Assembly: GCA_964428205.1 (NCBI GenBank)
Contig: CAYRXE010000003.1
Coordinates: 1-49,605, forward strand
Source of the DNA: CAYRXE01 sp964428205
GTDB lineage: Bacteria > Patescibacteriota > Gracilibacteria > Peribacterales > Peribacteraceae
Reading direction: 5' to 3'
DNA length: 49,605 bases
Shown here: in pieces, positions 47,485 through 49,605 of the stretch
Numbering within the stretch: the stretch's first letter is position 1
Layout of the letters: each line of letters opens with the position of its first letter
Notes under the pieces: generated by a model
What the model was told of the DNA's origin: nothing
Databases searched by the model: none
What the model saw: the letters and a program-made list of their open reading frames with translations, nothing else
Made by a program: the position numbers and the translations under genes

Positions 47485-49358
47485 TTTCTCCACTTCACCC
47501 CAATCCTGCGCTCGGGGTTTCCGCGTTTGAGCTGCTTACACTTTTGCACGTGCACCATCACATCCCCGCTGCGCGTGATCACGCCCACAATGGCTTCGCC
47601 CTTTTTCTCCTGTGCTTTGCAGCACTTGGCAAACTTCATGGGCATTTGCACGCCTCCTTCAATTTCTAAGATGGCATCTTTGCGCTGCAACCGTGGAAGA
47701 ATTTTTTTGATGAGTGAAGGCTTTGGCTTAGGCAACGCATCGACACGAGAAAGGACGGCGGCAACGCGATCGCTCCCCTGCCCTATTTTTGCGAGCATAT
47801 TCTGGCGTTCTTCGAGATCGAGTTCTTTGCCCGACATGCTGCGAAGGAGCTTGAGATCAGGATCCAACGGTGGAAGTCCGCGGTCTTTTAACTCTGCATT
47901 GATCATCTCGCGACCACGAGCAATGAGCTCATCACGGTGTGCGCCTGCAAGATAATGACGGAGTCTCGATTTGCTCGAACTCATTTTGAGCTGCGTGAGC
48001 CACTCGGTCGATGGCCTCGGACGGCTGTGCGTGAGGATTTCCACCACGTCTCCGTTTTCCAATTGATCGTCGATGCTGACGATCTTGCCGTTCACACGCG
48101 CAGCGCGGAATGCGATACCAAGTTGTGTGTGTACCTGGAAGGCAAAGTCGAGTGGAGTCGCACCTTCTGGCAACTCCACCACGTCACCTTTGGGTGTGAG
48201 CACGTAGATGTGATCCACGAGTTCGTCCTGGTCGGTCGTGAGTAATTCCTGACTGGTGAGCGCCTGCTGCACTTTGACGCGCTGGATGGCGCGTTCTGCC
48301 ACTCCTCCTTCTTTATAGCTCCAGTGAGCCGCAATACCGTATTCGGCTTCGCGGTGCATATCTTCGGTACGAATCTGCACCTCTACGAACATGCCTTCCG
48401 GGATTCCTGGGAACCTGGCCATGGTCGTGTGCAAACTCTGGTACCCGTTTGGCTTGGGGAATGCGATGTAGTCTTTGAAGCGATTACCTACAGGGCGACC
48501 CAGGTGATGGATGAGACCAAGCACTTGATAACAATCGGCGACGGTTGGGACAATCACACGAAGAGCAAAGAGATCGGGAATCTGTTCGATGGACGACACA
48601 CCCTTCGCCTTCATCTTTGCAAAGACGCTGTAGGGAAGTTTGTCACGACCATCCACACGAGCATTGATACGCTGATCACGAATGGTGTCTTGTAATTGAG
48701 CGGCGGATTTTGGAAGAAAGTTTCCGTAACGATCACGAAGACCGCCGAGTTGCTCGCCAATGCGCAGTGCATCGGATGGATACAACACCGGGAACGCGAG
48801 ACCTTCTAAGCGCTGCTTAAACGTATGGATACCCAAGCGAGCAGCCACAGGAGCGAATAATCCCAACACATCGCGACAGATCCTTTTTCGCTCTGGTAAG
48901 GGCAAATCCGGGCATTGTTCCAGCACGAATGTGCGCTCGGCCAAGATGATCGGCAACACGCGGGTATCGTCAGACACACTCACGAGCATCAAGCGAAGAT
49001 CATCCACGGAACTGCGACGACCTTGTGTGGTGACGTGCGAGAGAAGGTGCAGACTTGAGACGAGTGAACGCACCGACGAACCAAAATCTGTTTCGAGGGA
49101 TGACACCGTCATCGTCTTCAATCTCAATCCATGCTGCAACAAACATGCGGCAACCGTTTCTTCATCAGGTTCAAACGGAAGCAAGATGCGAAGCACTCCC
49201 ACCGCGTGATCAAGATAGGAAACTCCGCTGTGATGCATGCGATCTCCGTAGCTCGACTCTGCGAGTGCAAATGCCTTCTCAGAAAGAGCGCTGCGCACCG
49301 ACGTCGGGATGGACGCAGGCGAAGCGGGCGCTAGGCGAGTGGCGAGAGTGGAAGCCAT
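47481..49358 (-). CDS. Rel/SpoT-family (p)ppGpp synthetase with degenerate hydrolase domain
   Basis: 625 residues from ATG 49356-49358, placing the HD-like domain at its normal distance. In the HD domain His51 is kept (VSYLDHAVGV) but the metal-binding HD pair is replaced by QH (ACLLQHGL, 75-76) and the later D-R-L-H-N is ERTFV, so hydrolysis should be lost. The synthetase domain is intact: PDLFALRVIV, RFKD (293-296, RXKD class) and PKPNGYQSLHTT. The TGS domain (about 383-443) and a C-terminal Cys pair region (KFAKCC, VHVQKCKQL) follow; a full ACT domain is missing. Confidence 0.9.
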   Translation of the reverse strand: MASTLATRLAPASPASIPTSVRSALSEKAFALAESSYGDRMHHSGVSYLDHAVGVLRILLPFEPDEETVAACLLQHGLRLKTMTVSSLETDFGSSVRSLVSSLHLLSHVTTQGRRSSVDDLRLMLVSVSDDTRVLPIILAERTFVLEQCPDLPLPERKRICRDVLGLFAPVAARLGIHTFKQRLEGLAFPVLYPSDALRIGEQLGGLRDRYGNFLPKSAAQLQDTIRDQRINARVDGRDKLPYSVFAKMKAKGVSSIEQIPDLFALRVIVPTVADCYQVLGLIHHLGRPVGNRFKDYIAFPKPNGYQSLHTTMARFPGIPEGMFVEVQIRTEDMHREAEYGIAAHWSYKEGGVAERAIQRVKVQQALTSQELLTTDQDELVDHIYVLTPKGDVVELPEGATPLDFAFQVHTQLGIAFRAARVNGKIVSIDDQLENGDVVEILTHSRPRPSTEWLTQLKMSSSKSRLRHYLAGAHRDELIARGREMINAELKDRGLPPLDPDLKLLRSMSGKELDLEERQNMLAKIGQGSDRVAAVLSRVDALPKPKPSLIKKILPRLQRKDAILEIEGGVQMPMKFAKCCKAQEKKGEAIVGVITRSGDVMVHVQKCKQLKRGNPERRIGVKWRN

Positions 49359-49525
49359 CTGGATAGCGAAGTGTAGCAGAAGCCAAGAACGGCACATCGA
49401 GGAAGTGAAGAAATGACACAAGAAACATGCTTGTCGTTGTCTGGTGGTTTTATTCGATTGGTTCTTTGTGGGAACCGGCAAAAATTGGCTCCTGTTACAC
49501 ACATTATAGATACTGGAAAGAGCGC

Positions 49526-49553
49526 TTGACCTAGCCGCGTTCATGAATAGAAT
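49526..49553 (+). promoter_or_regulatory. Strong promoter pointing out of the window
   Basis: TTGACC (49526-49531), 16-bp spacer, TAGAAT (49548-49553). The last 45 bp carry no start codon with a reading frame that I trust; GGCC-rich short pairs near the end could be a structured leader. The gene or RNA it serves lies beyond the window. The rest of 49359-49525 shows nothing more. Confidence 0.6.
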
Positions 49554-49605
49554 GTCCACACATCCGAAGACCGAGGGCACAAGGCCGTAGGCCGAAATAA
49601 GCCCC

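Noticed and set aside
73..49358. UGA recoded as glycine, as in some CPR lineages
   Set aside because: Several well-bounded genes end in TGA at the right length (GT4 at 1290, glyA at 20499, pfkB at 24307), so the standard bacterial code applies.
1..49605. CRISPR arrays, IS elements or prophage genes
   Set aside because: No regularly spaced direct repeats, transposase, integrase or phage structural gene was seen. The only mobile-like signs are the GIY-YIG/tRNA locus and the palindromic elements.

Overview
The window reads as a scaffold from an uncultivated bacterium of the Candidate Phyla Radiation (Patescibacteria). The mid-range GC, standard use of TGA as stop, and family content fit the Peribacteria/Peregrinibacteria side; this is inferred from gene content, not from a marker tree. 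Supporting signs are compact divergent and convergent genes, frequent 1-4 bp stop/start overlaps, lipoproteins of unknown function, a VirD4/VirB4-like ATPase without a conjugation operon, and a small protein (23705-24310) whose family I remember as widespread in this radiation. A run of 100 N at 4672-4771 is a scaffold gap that truncates two genes.

Layout. 1-4671: glucan operon (GT4 glycosyltransferase, GH57 amylase-like, GH15 glucoamylase-like). 4772-9936: truncated unknown protein, YgjP-type metalloprotease, maf-trpS-pseudouridine synthase block on the minus strand, EEP-family hydrolase, single-domain response regulator. 9991-11621: unknown protein, then a tRNA-Val locus with a GIY-YIG nuclease gene, a tRNA pseudo-copy carrying three CTAG-centred palindromes, a further tRNA fragment, and a separate small-RNA-like unit. 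11621-16252: ChbG/YdjC deacetylase, dcd, a large unknown protein, a DM13-like lipoprotein, a DsbA-like lipoprotein. 16361-21793: dnaX, 5-formyl-THF cyclo-ligase, unknown, glyA, lipoprotein, dgkA, and a 56-residue Cys-rich protein. 21946-22292: structured RNA A. 22310-27856 (minus): surface protein, PfkB kinase, CPR-type conserved protein, TPR protein. 27987-31573: lipoprotein, tRNA-Cys, tRNA-Ala, small membrane protein, trxA, pgi, ruvA. 31731-38896: M23 peptidase, rsmI, basic-tailed protein, gyrA, unknown, rpmE, CIRCE-controlled hrcA. 38940-42818: VirD4/VirB4-like ATPase, NUDIX hydrolase, unknown. 42819-43829: 1 kb without a convincing gene, holding structured RNA B (homologous to A, opposite strand) and a palindromic element. 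43830-49358: membrane-anchored unknown, secF, tig, and a Rel-type (p)ppGpp synthetase with a decayed hydrolase centre. The window ends just past a strong outward promoter.

Function. Most genes are housekeeping: replication and repair (dnaX, gyrA, ruvA), translation (trpS, rsmI, rpmE, tRNAs), protein folding and export (tig, secF, trxA, DsbA-like), one-carbon and nucleotide metabolism (glyA, cyclo-ligase, dcd, maf), storage-glucan and sugar use (GT4, GH57, GH15, pgi, PfkB) and stress control (HrcA, Rel). Novelty lies between the genes: the altered tRNA copies, two covarying copies of an unrecognised RNA, a small RNA with mutually exclusive folds, and a recurring promoter geometry (a -10 box 6-9 nt before ATG) that predicts leaderless mRNAs.
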